A stretch of 64,000 nt of DNA from Christensenella timonensis. Its GTDB lineage: Bacteria; Bacillota; Clostridia; Christensenellales; Christensenellaceae. The stretch covers positions 248,001-312,000 of the forward strand of contig NZ_FLKP01000002.1 in NCBI RefSeq assembly GCF_900087015.1, read 5' to 3'. Shown one piece after another: positions 48,374 to 58,107 of this stretch. The notes below the pieces were generated by a model that did no database searches, was not told the origin of the DNA, and saw nothing but the letters and a program-made list of their open reading frames with translations. The position numbers were made by a program, and so were the translations under genes. Each line of letters starts with the position of its first letter. Position 1 is the stretch's first letter.

Positions 48374-48411
48374 AAAAGCCCCCATTCCCGTTCCGGGAAA
48401 TGGGGGCTTTT
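48374..48411. terminator. Terminator between hcp and ogt
   Basis: AAAAGCCCCCATT(T)CCC-type stem with arms ending in GGGAAATGGGGGCTTTT; A- and T-runs at both sides make it bidirectional for these convergent genes. Confidence 0.8.
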
Positions 48412-48422
48412 ACATGCTCCGC

Positions 48423-48962
48423 TTAAAGCGCGGTACCTTTTTTAGGGACACAAAGCCGGGACATATCGACGCCTTCCAAGGCCAGCAATTTTATTTTTGC
48501 CCCGATGCCGCCGGCAAACCCTGTCAGGCTGCCGTTGGCACCAACGACCCGGTGACAGGGGATGATAATGGAAATGGGGTTATGCCCGACCGCTCCGCCC
48601 ACCGCCTGGCCGGACATACTTTCCCGGTTGTTTTTGGCAGCGATCCTTTTCGCGATCTCGCCGTAGGTAGTGACCGTACCATAAGGGATCCCGCGCAAAA
48701 CCTGCCATACATCCTGCCGGAAGGCGCTGCCCATCGGACGGAGCGGCAGTTCCGAGGCCGCAGGTTTTTCCCCTGCGAAATACCTGTCCAGCCACTCTTT
48801 TGCTACGGCAAACACCGGTATTTCATTTCGTTCCGTCATTTCCCCGCGGATCGTACTCCCAAAATATTTTTGCCCTTCCAGCCACAGGCCGACCAGGTTT
48901 TCCCCGTCGCACGCAAGCGTGAGCATACCGACAGGGGATGGATAAACCGTTGAATAATACAT
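48423..48962 (-). CDS. ogt: Methylated-DNA-protein-cysteine methyltransferase
   Basis: 179 residues. It removes alkyl groups from O6-alkylguanine onto its own cysteine in the IIIPCHRVVGANGSLTGFAGG motif. The helix-turn-helix part has FRQDVWQVLRGIPYGTVTTYGEIA and the Asn hinge GGAVGHNPI. Confidence 0.93.
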   Translation of the reverse strand: MYYSTVYPSPVGMLTLACDGENLVGLWLEGQKYFGSTIRGEMTERNEIPVFAVAKEWLDRYFAGEKPAASELPLRPMGSAFRQDVWQVLRGIPYGTVTTYGEIAKRIAAKNNRESMSGQAVGGAVGHNPISIIIPCHRVVGANGSLTGFAGGIGAKIKLLALEGVDMSRLCVPKKGTAL

Positions 48963-49131
48963 GTTTTTACTCCTTAATAGAGGCGGCCGTTCCCCACCGT
49001 CTTTCCTGCATCGATCTCATTATACCATATCCCTTGCGGAAAGCCGGATAAACTTTTTATGTGGAAAAATATGACTTTGCGCCATGGGGATGGTATGATA
49101 TCTTTATCAAGGAAATTTCGGAGGAAACGCC

Positions 49132-49611
49132 ATGCGTGAAATGAGAAGGAAAGAACGTGCCACCCCAAAGGAAGATGCCCTCGCATTGCTCAAGGACTGC
49201 GAATATGCCGTCCTGTGCATGACCGACCCTGACGGCAATCCACATGCCGTACCCGTTTCCCCCGCGCTTGACGGGGAAGTTGTTTATATCCACAGCGCAC
49301 ACAAAGGATTTAAAATCGATTGTATCGGGCATCATGCGCAGGTATGCCTTGTATGCGCGGGCAATATCACCCGTTTGCCCGAACGTTTTTCCACCGCATA
49401 CCAGAGCACAATCGCTTATGGCAGGGCGCGCCTGGTCGAAGAAAGGGACGAGAAGGTTCACGCGCTTGACCTGATCTGCCGGAAATATGCGCTCTCCAAC
49501 ATGGACAATTTTGAGGCCGAGATGGAAAAATCGTTTGCGCGCACGGCAATCATCCGCATCGACCTAGAAAATGTCAGCGGCAAGCAGAGAAAATTGCCTG
49601 AAAATAGATAA
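49132..49611 (+). CDS. Pyridoxamine 5'-phosphate oxidase-like flavoprotein (Nim-like)
   Basis: 159 residues, a split-barrel FMN-binding protein: EYAVLCMTDPDGNPHAVPVS, VVYIHSAHKGFKIDCI and AYQSTIAYGRARLV. This subgroup includes 5-nitroimidazole reductases (Nim), but resistance cannot be inferred from sequence alone. GGAGGAAACGCC precedes the ATG. Confidence 0.82.
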   Translation: MREMRRKERATPKEDALALLKDCEYAVLCMTDPDGNPHAVPVSPALDGEVVYIHSAHKGFKIDCIGHHAQVCLVCAGNITRLPERFSTAYQSTIAYGRARLVEERDEKVHALDLICRKYALSNMDNFEAEMEKSFARTAIIRIDLENVSGKQRKLPENR

Positions 49612-49657
49612 ACACTTAAAAAATGGGTATCAATATTTTGAAAGTGAGGGTCGCCGT

Positions 49658-50572
49658 ATGGCACGGATTTCTGCCAAATCCATAAGAGGATATATCATAG
49701 ACGGACTGCTGTTCTTTTTAGGCAGTTTGATTTATGCTGCGGCGATCAACATCTTTACTGCGCCCAACAACATTGCGCCGGGCGGGCTCACCGGTGTGGC
49801 GACGATGCTGAACTTTTTGTTCGGCCTGCCCATCGGTACGATGATCCTGCTTATGAACGTACCTCTTTTTATTTTGGGGTTCATTTATTTTGGCTGGAAG
49901 TTTATTATCAAGACCATCATTGCGACCGCGCTTTCTTCCGTCGTGATCGACGCGACCGCAGGCATCTTCCCACAATACCACGGCGAACCGCTCATCACCG
50001 TCGTATTCGGCGGGCTGCTGTCCGGCGTGGGCCTGGCGCTGATTTTGATGCGCGGCGGCACGTCCGGCGGCACGGAGCTGGCGGCAAACCTCATCGCGCT
50101 CAAATTCCCGCACATTTCCATCGGCAAGCTGATTTTGGTGCTCGACGTGATCGTCGTACTGGTTTCCGCATGGGTATACAAGGATTTTGAAAGCCCGCTT
50201 TATGCCATGATCGTCATCTTCATCACTTCGTGGATCATTGACGCGATCCTTTACGGGACAAGTATCGGTACGGGTAAAATGATGTTTATCGTTTCACCCA
50301 AAAATAAGGAGATCGCTTCCTTAATCATCACCAAAATGGCGCGCGGCGTGACGGCTTTAAAATCGCGCGGCGTTTACAGCAACAAGGAGGGCGAGATCCT
50401 CTTGTGCGCGGTGCGCAGGCAGGAGGTATACCGCATTTACCACCTGATCCACGAAATCGACCCGAGCGCATTCATCATCGTGGGCGACGCGGGCGAGATC
50501 AGCGGCGAGGGGTTCCGCAACATCGCGGCAAGCGAAATGACGCGAAAACGGCGCGAGAAGAAAAACAAATGA
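49658..50572 (+). CDS. YitT-family membrane protein
   Basis: 304 residues. Six hydrophobic segments (DUF161 repeats: NIFTAPNNIAPGGLTGVATM and MRGGTSGGTELAANLIA) and a cytosolic DUF2179 C-terminal domain (GVTALKSRGVYSNKEGEILL). Function uncertain; some relatives have been linked to metabolite export. The ATG at 49658 follows GTGAGGG; the frame upstream overlaps the previous gene and is not used. Confidence 0.87.
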   Translation: MARISAKSIRGYIIDGLLFFLGSLIYAAAINIFTAPNNIAPGGLTGVATMLNFLFGLPIGTMILLMNVPLFILGFIYFGWKFIIKTIIATALSSVVIDATAGIFPQYHGEPLITVVFGGLLSGVGLALILMRGGTSGGTELAANLIALKFPHISIGKLILVLDVIVVLVSAWVYKDFESPLYAMIVIFITSWIIDAILYGTSIGTGKMMFIVSPKNKEIASLIITKMARGVTALKSRGVYSNKEGEILLCAVRRQEVYRIYHLIHEIDPSAFIIVGDAGEISGEGFRNIAASEMTRKRREKKNK

Positions 50573-50821
50573 TCACTCGTGCGGCGCGATCCCTTTGAAA
50601 AACTCCGCGAAATCGACATGGTAGACCTGCTGCAGCGCGACCAGGTCTGTCACTTTGATATTGCGCGTGCCCAGTTCAATTTTGGTATAAGTATTTCGAT
50701 CAATCGTACTTCCCAATAAATTCATTTTTGAAGTCAGTTCTCTTTGTGACAAGCCAGCTTCGGCACGCAGCCTTCTTAAATTTGTCTGTAAACTAGCATT
50801 TTGCAAAATCAACCCTTTCAT
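50573..50821 (-). CDS. Small XRE-type helix-turn-helix regulator
   Basis: 82 residues: LQTNLRRLRAEAGLSQRELTSKM and YTKIELGTRNIKVTDLVALQQVY form a Cro/C1 helix-turn-helix. The stop abuts the yitT stop (convergent). The ATG follows TTGGAGGCGATT. It is divergent from the gene at 50933 and probably represses it and itself. Confidence 0.83.
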   Translation of the reverse strand: MKGLILQNASLQTNLRRLRAEAGLSQRELTSKMNLLGSTIDRNTYTKIELGTRNIKVTDLVALQQVYHVDFAEFFKGIAPHE

Positions 50822-50840
50822 AATCGCCTCCAAAATAAAA

Positions 50841-50895
50841 ATGTGACCCATAAGCACATATTTTTCTTGATTATATCCCTTAAAGACAATATAAT
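50841..50895 (+). promoter_or_regulatory. Divergent operator and promoter
   Basis: An inverted repeat ATGTG-N9-CACAT (50841-50859) lies next to a promoter TTGATT (50867-50872), 17-bp spacer, TATAAT (50890-50895). The dyad is placed to be bound by the adjacent XRE protein. Confidence 0.55.
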
Positions 50896-50932
50896 AGGTG
50901 CTAAGAGGTCATCTTATTAAGGAGGAATCATT

Positions 50933-51289
50933 ATGTCAAACCAAAAAGTCCTGGAATGCCTGGAGCAAAATGTGGATGGGTTGGAGATCATCCAAAACCT
51001 GATGCGCTACGACGACCCGCTCGTATACGGCGACCTGATGCTGGAGATCGATATCGACCACTTTGAAGGCTATGAAGCCCTTTTGCCCGTCATGCTGCTT
51101 TCCACCGGCGACGCGGTCATCGAGCGGACGTGCAAGCGGCTCTTGCTACAGCTTTACAGCGAGAAATTACAGGAAATCGGCGGGCGGCAGATCGTGGAAT
51201 ACGTCAAGGATATCCTCCTTGAGGAACAAGCCCGCTGGGAAAAACACCTTGGGCGGCTTCGGAAACTGCGCAAGCAAAATAAAATATAA
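50933..51289 (+). CDS. Small helical protein of unknown function
   Basis: 118 residues, acidic N-terminal half (VYGDLMLEIDIDHFEGYEALL), basic C-terminus (HLGRLRKLRKQNK). Predicted mostly helical, no membrane helix, no family recognised. AAGGAGGAATCATT precedes the ATG. A consensus promoter lies 38 bp upstream. Confidence 0.7.
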   Translation: MSNQKVLECLEQNVDGLEIIQNLMRYDDPLVYGDLMLEIDIDHFEGYEALLPVMLLSTGDAVIERTCKRLLLQLYSEKLQEIGGRQIVEYVKDILLEEQARWEKHLGRLRKLRKQNKI

Positions 51290-51292
51290 AAA

Positions 51293-51323
51293 AAACGGTA
51301 CCGCCCTTACAGCGATACCGTTT
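51293..51323. terminator. Terminator between the small gene and rho
   Basis: AAACGGTA (51293-51300) pairs with TACCGTTT (51316-51323); A-run on the left serves the leftward rho gene, T's on the right are short. Confidence 0.65.
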
Positions 51324-51340
51324 GAAAACCAGCCTGTATT

Positions 51341-52963
51341 TTAGTAGCGGCTATTCCCGCCGGAATTATAGCCTTCCTTTTCCCAGATGCGGAACCACTC
51401 ATGGAGCCGTGCAAGAAATTCTTCGTTTGTCTGCGTGCGCACGAGCATACCGATCAGCTGCTCCGTCACCTCCGTCGTGTTCCCTGACGACAGCGCCTTG
51501 CGGAGCGCCCACGTGCCTTCCAGCTCCTTTTGCGATAAGAGCAGGTCTTCACGCCGCGTACCCGACTTGGCGAGATCCACCGCCGGGAAAATGCGTTTTT
51601 CCGAGAGCTTACGGTCAAGATGAATTTCCATGTTGCCCGTGCCCTTGAACTCTTCGTAGATGATCTCATCCATACGCGAGCCCGTATCCACAAGCGCTGT
51701 GGCAATGATCGTCAGCGACCCGCCGCCTTCGATATTCCTTGCCGCGCCGAAGAAGCGTTTCGGCTTATAAAGCGACGCCGGATCGAGACCGCCGGAAAGC
51801 GTCCTGCCGGAAGGCGGTACCACAAGGTTGTGCGCCCGCCCGAGGCGCGTCAGGCTATCGAGCAGAATGACGACGTCGCGGCCGTGTTCCACCAGCCTTT
51901 TCGCACGCTCGATGACCATATCCGCAACGCGGGCATGGTTTTCCGGGCGTTCGTCAAAGGTGGAATAGACCACTTCGCCCGCGATGGAGCGCTGCATGTC
52001 CGTAACTTCCTCCGGGCGTTCGTCGATCAGCAGCACGATCATTTCCACCTCCGGGTAGTTGGTGGTAATGCTGTTGGCGATTTTCTTCAGGAGGATCGTT
52101 TTACCGGCCTTGGGCGGCGCCACGATCAGGCCGCGCTGGCCTTTTCCGATGGGAGAAATCAGGTCGATCATACGGATCGCCAGGTCGCGCGACGCGCGCA
52201 CGTTTTCCAGCGTGAACCGTTCTTCCGGATAAATGGGCGTCAGCGTTTCAAACGCCGGACGGCTCTGGCATTTTTCCACGGGCTCGCCGTTGACCGTTTC
52301 GATATACAAAAGCGCCAGCAAACGTTCCCCGTCCTTTGACGGACGCGTTTTGCCGCACACCTTGTCCCCTGTCTTTAGGTTGAATTTACGGATCTGCGCC
52401 TGCGACACATAAACGTCTTTGGTGCCGGGCAGGTAGTTCTCGCTCCGCAGGAACCCATATCCTTCGGAATGTACCTCTAAGATGCCGTTGGCATCTTTAC
52501 ATTCGCCTGTGTTCAGGATCTCGTTGACCGCGTCGTTGTTGGGCACATATTCGATGATGCGCCTGCGGCCGGAGCCGGTCTGGCCCTCGTCTTCTTCCGC
52601 ATCCCCGAGATCGTCAAGCTTGATCTCCTGCTGCGCGCCGGCCTTGGCATCCGTTTCCGGGGCCGCTTCTGCGGCGGCGGGCTCTTCTGCCTTTTTGCGC
52701 GGCCGTACGGCGCGCTTGGGTTTTTCTTCCGCTATCTTCTCTTCCGGCTTTTCGGGTTTTGGTTTGGGCGCGGGCATGCTTGCCATGCCAAAAATATCCA
52801 CAGCCTGTTCTTCAGCCTGTTTTTCTTCGCCCTGCTGCTCTAATTCTAAGAGCATTGACAGAAGTTCCGCCTTTTTGTATTTTGTAGGCGATTTGACTCC
52901 TGCCAGTTTTGCGATCTCCCTCAGATCAGCCAGACTCTTGTCTTCAAGTAAACTGGTATTCAC
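51341..52963 (-). CDS. rho: Transcription termination factor Rho
   Basis: 540 residues against about 420 in E. coli. The extra length is a low-complexity Glu/Lys/Pro/Ala insert (about 45-130) between the N-terminal Rho_N helix bundle ([20 protein letters not shown]) and the RNA-binding cold-shock-like domain ([18 protein letters not shown]). The ATPase has Walker [12 protein letters not shown], Walker [17 protein letters not shown], and [20 protein letters not shown]. Hexameric RNA-DNA helicase. Confidence 0.96.
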   Translation of the reverse strand: MNTSLLEDKSLADLREIAKLAGVKSPTKYKKAELLSMLLELEQQGEEKQAEEQAVDIFGMASMPAPKPKPEKPEEKIAEEKPKRAVRPRKKAEEPAAAEAAPETDAKAGAQQEIKLDDLGDAEEDEGQTGSGRRRIIEYVPNNDAVNEILNTGECKDANGILEVHSEGYGFLRSENYLPGTKDVYVSQAQIRKFNLKTGDKVCGKTRPSKDGERLLALLYIETVNGEPVEKCQSRPAFETLTPIYPEERFTLENVRASRDLAIRMIDLISPIGKGQRGLIVAPPKAGKTILLKKIANSITTNYPEVEMIVLLIDERPEEVTDMQRSIAGEVVYSTFDERPENHARVADMVIERAKRLVEHGRDVVILLDSLTRLGRAHNLVVPPSGRTLSGGLDPASLYKPKRFFGAARNIEGGGSLTIIATALVDTGSRMDEIIYEEFKGTGNMEIHLDRKLSEKRIFPAVDLAKSGTRREDLLLSQKELEGTWALRKALSSGNTTEVTEQLIGMLVRTQTNEEFLARLHEWFRIWEKEGYNSGGNSRY

Positions 52964-53263
52964 GAATCGTACTCCTTTGGTATGTTAAAAATTCAAAATA
53001 ATTAGACACAATAGTAACAAACAGCTTCAAATAAAAACTTTGAATATGTTGGGGAGCAATGAAATTATATATACACAAAATTGATACAGGAAAAACTGTT
53101 ATATATCCGATTGCTACAAATTTCCATTTCTACCATCTTTATTATGCGCAAAAATCCTATGTTTGTCAACGATTTTAGATATATTTATACAAAAATATTA
53201 CATTTATTACCCTTCCTGTCACAAAGCGTCAAAATCCGTGCCTTTTCCCCGCCCGCCTACATC
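52964..53263. other. AT-rich leader region of rho
   Basis: About 300 bp without a gene. It holds the rho promoter and a long leader on the minus strand; rho genes are commonly autoregulated in such leaders. No specific structure stood out. Confidence 0.5.
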
Positions 53264-53302
53264 AAAAAAGGGCGTTCCCATACCCGGGAAACGCCCTTTT
53301 TT
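53264..53302 (-). terminator. Terminator of the DUF1846 gene
   Basis: Perfect 13-bp stem AAAAAAGGGCGTT / AACGCCCTTTTTT, 13-base loop. Confidence 0.85.
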
Positions 53303-53309
53303 ACAAAAT

Positions 53310-54794
53310 TCAGATATAATATAAATCTTTGGAAGGATAAACCGGCTCGCACGTTAGGTTGATATTCAGTTTCTTGAGCACCGATTCGTCCGCCTGCGTG
53401 AGCATGCATGTGGAATGCACCTCGCACCCGGCAAGCATCTTCAGCTTGGTCATGCCCACCTCTGCCGTGGGGTTCATGGCCGCGCTGATGGAAAGCGCCG
53501 CAAGCACATCCTCGATATTGAGGATCGGATCGAGCTCCTTTAAGATTGCGCTTTTCAGCTTGAGGATGGGCTCTAAGGCGATGGGCGAAATGAGGCGTAT
53601 CTCGTCAGAGATATTGCCCAGCTGCTTGACGGCGTTCAGGATCATGCTCGACACGTTGTTCATCAGTTCCGTCGTTTTCCCGGTGATGATGGTTCCGTCC
53701 GGCAGCTCAAGCGCTGCCGACGGCACGCCCGTCAGCTGTTCCTTTTCGAGCGCCGGCGCGACGACCTTGCGGTCATTTGGTTCCAGTTCCAGCTGCTTCA
53801 TGAGCATCAGGTTTTTCTGCAGCGCTTCAGCCGTGGTATTGCCCTTTTTGTAATCGCACTGGGCATTGTAATAGCGGCGGATCACTTCCTGGCAGGCCGC
53901 CTGCCTGCATACTTCGTCGTCGATAATGGCGTAGCCCGCCATGTTGACGCCCATATCCGTCGGGGACTGGTAATATTCCTTGCTGCCCGTGATTTTCGCA
54001 AGGATCGTTTTGACGATGGGGAATGCGTCGATATCTCGGTTGTAGTTGACCGCCGTTTTTCCATAGGCTTCCAGATGGAACGGATCGATCATGTTGACGT
54101 CGTTAAGATCCGACGTTGCCGCTTCGTAGGCCATGTTGACCGGATGCTTGAGCGGTAAATTCCAAATGGGGAAGGTCTCGAACTTCGCATAGCCCGCCAT
54201 ATTACCACGGCGGTATTCGTGGTAGAGCTGCGACAAGCACGTCGCCAGCTTCCCGCTGCCCGGGCCGGGCGCGGTCACGACCACGAGCGGGCGCTGCGTT
54301 TCGATATATGGGTTCATGCCGTATCCTTCGTCGCTCACGATGAGCTCGATCTCGGACGGATACCCTTTGGTATGGCGGTGGATGTAGGTCTTGATGCCGC
54401 GCCGCTCCAGCCTCTGGCGGAAAACGTCCGCCGCATACTGTTCCGTATACTGCGTGATGACAACGCTGCCCACGTAAAGGCCCATGCCACGCAGGTTATC
54501 GATCAGCCGCAGCACGTCAAGGTCGTAAGTAATACCGAGGTCTGCCCGCACCTTGTTTTTTTCAATGTCGCCGGCGTTGATGCAAAAAATGATCTCCGCC
54601 TGGTCTTTTAAACTTTGCAGAAGCTTAGCCTTGCCGTTGACGTCAAACCCGGGAAGCACGCGCGACGCATGGTAGTCGTCGAACAGCTTGCCGCCGAATT
54701 CCAAATATAATTTCCCTTTGAACTGGTCGATCCGCTCAAGGATCTTCTCCGTTTGTTTTTTGATGTACAGGCCATTGTCAAAACCGATCTTCAT
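53310..54794 (-). CDS. DUF1846-family protein
   Basis: 494 residues, full length for this conserved Firmicute family. Features are LYLEFGGKLFDDYHASRVLPGF at the start, VVVTAPGPGSGKLATCLSQ (a P-loop-like stretch) in the middle and SPTDMGVNMAGYAI later. Biochemical role unproven. Well separated from its neighbours, with its own terminator. Confidence 0.88.
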   Translation of the reverse strand: MKIGFDNGLYIKKQTEKILERIDQFKGKLYLEFGGKLFDDYHASRVLPGFDVNGKAKLLQSLKDQAEIIFCINAGDIEKNKVRADLGITYDLDVLRLIDNLRGMGLYVGSVVITQYTEQYAADVFRQRLERRGIKTYIHRHTKGYPSEIELIVSDEGYGMNPYIETQRPLVVVTAPGPGSGKLATCLSQLYHEYRRGNMAGYAKFETFPIWNLPLKHPVNMAYEAATSDLNDVNMIDPFHLEAYGKTAVNYNRDIDAFPIVKTILAKITGSKEYYQSPTDMGVNMAGYAIIDDEVCRQAACQEVIRRYYNAQCDYKKGNTTAEALQKNLMLMKQLELEPNDRKVVAPALEKEQLTGVPSAALELPDGTIITGKTTELMNNVSSMILNAVKQLGNISDEIRLISPIALEPILKLKSAILKELDPILNIEDVLAALSISAAMNPTAEVGMTKLKMLAGCEVHSTCMLTQADESVLKKLNINLTCEPVYPSKDLYYI

Positions 54795-54920
54795 ACGATA
54801 CCTCCGAATCTACGCGCCCAAAACACTTCCCAACAAAAAATACCCCGGGAGACCCGCAGTATTTCCTGTTTTCAAAATATATACCATCATCCTCCGCCCG
54901 GAGGGCGTTTTACCCACTTC

Positions 54921-55589
54921 TTACGGACAATGCGTACATTCCATGACAACGATCCTGTTGCGCTTTTTCAGGTTGTCGGACGTAATATCAAAAAGCCCCC
55001 CGCCAATGCGGGAAACGTCGTATTCCCTGCTTGCGGCACGCGCGAGGAAATCGTGCGAGCCAGCGATATCCAGCTTGAGCCCCGGCGTTAAATAGTGCAT
55101 GGGGATCGTGATATTGGGATGAATCCTGTCCATGATGTTGAGCGCGCCCTTGGCGTCCACCGTATAAGTCCCGCCGACCGGGATCATCAAAATATCGATC
55201 TTTCCGATCGCTTCAAAAAAGCTGTCCGGCGGCATCGCGCCCACATCTCCCATGTGCAGAAGGCGCATCCCGTCCGTTTCGATCAGGTATGCGACCACCT
55301 TGCCGCGCTGCGCGCCGCCCTCTTCGTCGTGGTCAAGCTCGATCCCCCTGATCTTGACGCCGTCCACTATATTGTCGCCGGGTTTCTCGATCAGCGTATA
55401 GCCGGGCTTTAGCCCATCCACATATTCATGGTTATAGTGATCAAAATGATCATGCGTAATAAGCAGGATATCCGGCGCTTTCTCCGGTACCTTCAGCCCG
55501 ATCGTATTATCGTACGGGTCGATCATAATCGTTTTTCCATCTTGCGTCGTAATATAGAAACAAGAATGCCCAATCCATTCAATCAACAT
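54921..55589 (-). CDS. Metallo-beta-lactamase-fold hydrolase (UPF0173-like)
   Basis: 222 residues. The metal motif is THDHFDHYNH; further ligands are in LLHMGDVGAM and IPMHYLTPGLK. WIGHSCFYI at the start is typical of the UPF0173 subgroup. Substrate unknown. It lies 47 bp downstream of the DUF1934 gene on the same strand. Confidence 0.85.
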   Translation of the reverse strand: MLIEWIGHSCFYITTQDGKTIMIDPYDNTIGLKVPEKAPDILLITHDHFDHYNHEYVDGLKPGYTLIEKPGDNIVDGVKIRGIELDHDEEGGAQRGKVVAYLIETDGMRLLHMGDVGAMPPDSFFEAIGKIDILMIPVGGTYTVDAKGALNIMDRIHPNITIPMHYLTPGLKLDIAGSHDFLARAASREYDVSRIGGGLFDITSDNLKKRNRIVVMECTHCP

Positions 55590-55636
55590 AAAAATATCCT
55601 CCTCAAAAATACAAAACTTGTGTCAAAGGCATAGTG

Positions 55637-56065
55637 CTATGCCTTGGGTATCGATTTATAATTGATATTCAGCTTGTTCACGGCCTGCTGGTCTCCCACG
55701 CGTATCACGTATTCCAGGTCGATGTTGCCCTTGTCGGCAGAGAGCTCGCTTAATACCTGCGTCGGCAACACGGACATCTCCATCATGCCGAACGGCGTAT
55801 CGTAAGCCGCCGCGAATACACGGCTTTTTAAAAACACAAATTCCGTCTCGACAAGGCCCGTACGCTTCAGCTGTACGCGATCCCCGTCGATGATCAGGCT
55901 TGTCCTCGTATTTTCCATGCCTGATAATTCGCTCTCGTCGTATTCTATGGTATATTTACCGTTGTCGCATGTCAGCATGCCCTCGGTGAACAGTTCCATC
56001 TCATGGTTATCTTCTTCATCGGCCTGATATCCACGGACATTCAGCAGAATGTTATTTTGAACCAT
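55637..56065 (-). CDS. DUF1934-family calycin-like protein
   Basis: 142 residues, beta-rich (YTIEYDESELSGMENTRTSL; GNIDLEYVIRVGDQ). It matches the small YwiB/DUF1934 family; function unknown. The ATG at 56065 was chosen over TTG one codon upstream; GGAGG precedes both. Confidence 0.8.
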   Translation of the reverse strand: MVQNNILLNVRGYQADEEDNHEMELFTEGMLTCDNGKYTIEYDESELSGMENTRTSLIIDGDRVQLKRTGLVETEFVFLKSRVFAAAYDTPFGMMEMSVLPTQVLSELSADKGNIDLEYVIRVGDQQAVNKLNINYKSIPKA

Positions 56066-56348
56066 CAAAACCGCCTCCTCTCGCTATACCCACTGGTATG
56101 AGCTTGTGTCGTCTTTTCCACACGATATAGTACTTAATAAATTATTATACCACAGAATCGGCGCCTGCAAAAATATTTTATTGAAAAAAACCTTTGATTT
56201 CGTAAAAAAATGTTGTCTCTTTCCCATTTACTGTGTTAAAATACAAGCAGAAAATAGCCCGCCAATGAAAACTTGCCTTCGAAAATTATTTGGGGGAATT
56301 CTTTGATCAGGTCTGTTTTCCCAAAAATTTTTCAGGAGGATGTCAATA

Positions 56349-56522
56349 ATGGCAGACAAAACATTAATCTGCAAGGATTGCGGAGCGGAGTTTGTGTTTA
56401 CAGAGGGCGAGCAGGAATTTTTCAGGGAAAAAGGATTCGATAATGAACCCGTCCGCTGCCCGGCTTGCAGGAAAGCAAAGAAACAGCAGCGCAATAATTT
56501 CAGGAGAGATTACGAGGACTAA
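56349..56522 (+). CDS. Zinc-ribbon domain protein
   Basis: 57 residues with two zinc pairs, CKDCG and CPACR, around EQEFFREKGF. This is the small zf-trcl-type family widespread in Firmicutes. AGGAGG directly precedes an ATG at 56340 with no spacing, so the second ATG, 9 bp after the site, is the likely start. Confidence 0.82.
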   Translation: MADKTLICKDCGAEFVFTEGEQEFFREKGFDNEPVRCPACRKAKKQQRNNFRRDYED

Positions 56523-56536
56523 GCAACGATTAAAAG

Positions 56537-56558
56537 AGCCGCCATAAGGCGGCTTTTT
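56537..56558. terminator. Terminator between zinc-ribbon and MATE genes
   Basis: AGCCGCC-ATAA-GGCGGCT followed by T-run; A-rich on the other side, so it may serve both convergent genes. Confidence 0.8.
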
Positions 56559-56571
56559 TTATACATATCTA

Positions 56572-57963
56572 TCAGCATCCGGCAAACGCATCTTTATCTT
56601 TGTTTGCGCGCGTCACATTGTTGAGCCATTTCCCGCTCTTTAGGCGCCACAGGCATATAAACACCTTCACCACCTCGTCAAAACGCAGGAATAAAAACAC
56701 AACCGGTATGGATAAATGCCAAACAAAGCCGCCAAGCGCGCCGAGCGGCAGGGCCATCGCCCACATGGTTATGATATCCAAAATCATGCAGAACATCGTA
56801 TCCCCGCCGCCGCGGAACACTCCCACGACGCAAGAAAGGCCGATGGCCTGCATGATCACGATAAACGCGGCGACATACATTGTCGCATCAAGCGCGGCAT
56901 AGGTTTCGGGCGTAAGCGTATAAAGGCCCATAAATACATTCTTCAAAAGCAGCAGCGCCGCCGCCGATAGTCCGGCGATCAATATGTTTGCCCATACGAG
57001 GGCATTGGCCGATTTGCGGGCGGTATCGTATTGCTGTTCCCCGATATATTTTCCAATGATCACCAGCGTCGCAGAGGCGGAGCCATATACGAAAATCGTT
57101 GTAACGCGCATAACCGTCGAAATAATACCCACGGTTGTGACGGCGGTAACGCCCATATGCCCGAGGATCGAGGTCTGTACGGACATCCCGACAGACCATG
57201 CCATCTCGTTGACCACAACCGGCAGGGCATAGCGCAGGTAATCCTTCCACAGCAATTTATCATTTTGCACCAGGCACTTGAACGACAGTTTGACGCGCTG
57301 CTCTTTTTTGGCATAAACCAGTACGATGGCAAGTTCGCTGAGGCGCGCGATCACCGTACCCATGGCCGCACCCGCAACGCCCATCGCCGGGGCGCCGAAT
57401 TTTCCAAAAATAAACACATAGTTGAAAAACACGTTGACCGCGAAAGAAATGCTGTATGTTATGACTGCGATTTTTACGCGTTCTACGCTGCGCACGCACG
57501 TCAGGTATGTATTGGTAAACGCATACGGCAGAAAGGAGAGCCCTACCAGCGGCAAATATTGTGCGCCATATTCGATCACCTGATGATCGTTGGTATACAT
57601 TGCCATGACCTGATACGGGGCGGCGATCACACTTACCGTCGCAACCGCGCCCGCGAGCAGCGAAAGGCGCAGTACGATACCAAATACTTTGGCGATCGTG
57701 CGCGTATCTTTTTCACCCCAATATTGCGAGATCAATACGCTTGCGCCCGTTGCCAACCCATAGATGCAGATCATCAGCAGGAAAAAGGTCTGGTTCGCGA
57801 TCGTGACGGCCGATAGCTGCACCTCTCCCAGCGATCCGACCATGATGGAATCCATCAGCGCAACCGAATAGGTCAGGAGGTTTTGCAGCCCTACGGGAAT
57901 GGCAAGCGACAAAAACCACCGGAATAAAAATTTATTATTAGACTTCAGCTTAAGTCTTTCCAT
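56572..57963 (-). CDS. MATE-family efflux transporter
   Basis: 463 residues, 12 helices. Patterns LAIPVGLQNLLTYSVALMDSIMVGSLGE, ISQYWGEKDTRTIAK and, in the second half, WSVGMSVQTSILGHMG with GKYIGEQQYDTARKSAN are typical. It exports drugs or metabolites using a Na+ or H+ gradient. Substrate unknown. Confidence 0.9.
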   Translation of the reverse strand: MERLKLKSNNKFLFRWFLSLAIPVGLQNLLTYSVALMDSIMVGSLGEVQLSAVTIANQTFFLLMICIYGLATGASVLISQYWGEKDTRTIAKVFGIVLRLSLLAGAVATVSVIAAPYQVMAMYTNDHQVIEYGAQYLPLVGLSFLPYAFTNTYLTCVRSVERVKIAVITYSISFAVNVFFNYVFIFGKFGAPAMGVAGAAMGTVIARLSELAIVLVYAKKEQRVKLSFKCLVQNDKLLWKDYLRYALPVVVNEMAWSVGMSVQTSILGHMGVTAVTTVGIISTVMRVTTIFVYGSASATLVIIGKYIGEQQYDTARKSANALVWANILIAGLSAAALLLLKNVFMGLYTLTPETYAALDATMYVAAFIVIMQAIGLSCVVGVFRGGGDTMFCMILDIITMWAMALPLGALGGFVWHLSIPVVFLFLRFDEVVKVFICLWRLKSGKWLNNVTRANKDKDAFAGC

Positions 57964-58107
57964 TACGCCCTCGCTAAAAAATAAAAAACCGCTGCGCCAG
58001 TCCTGACCTGTACAGCCGTTCGTATCATATCATATTTTCGTTTTTCCAAAAAGGTTTTTTAAAAAAGCGGGCAAAATCGTCAGATAAAACGGCAAAAAAA
58101 TCCACTC

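Noticed and set aside
49132-49611. Calling the flavoprotein a nitroimidazole-resistance gene
   Set aside because: The family is broad and no resistance-specific feature can be read from the sequence.
54795-54920. Terminator at CCTCCGCCCGGAGG
   Set aside because: The stem is short and lacks a T-run on the strand of the adjacent leftward gene.
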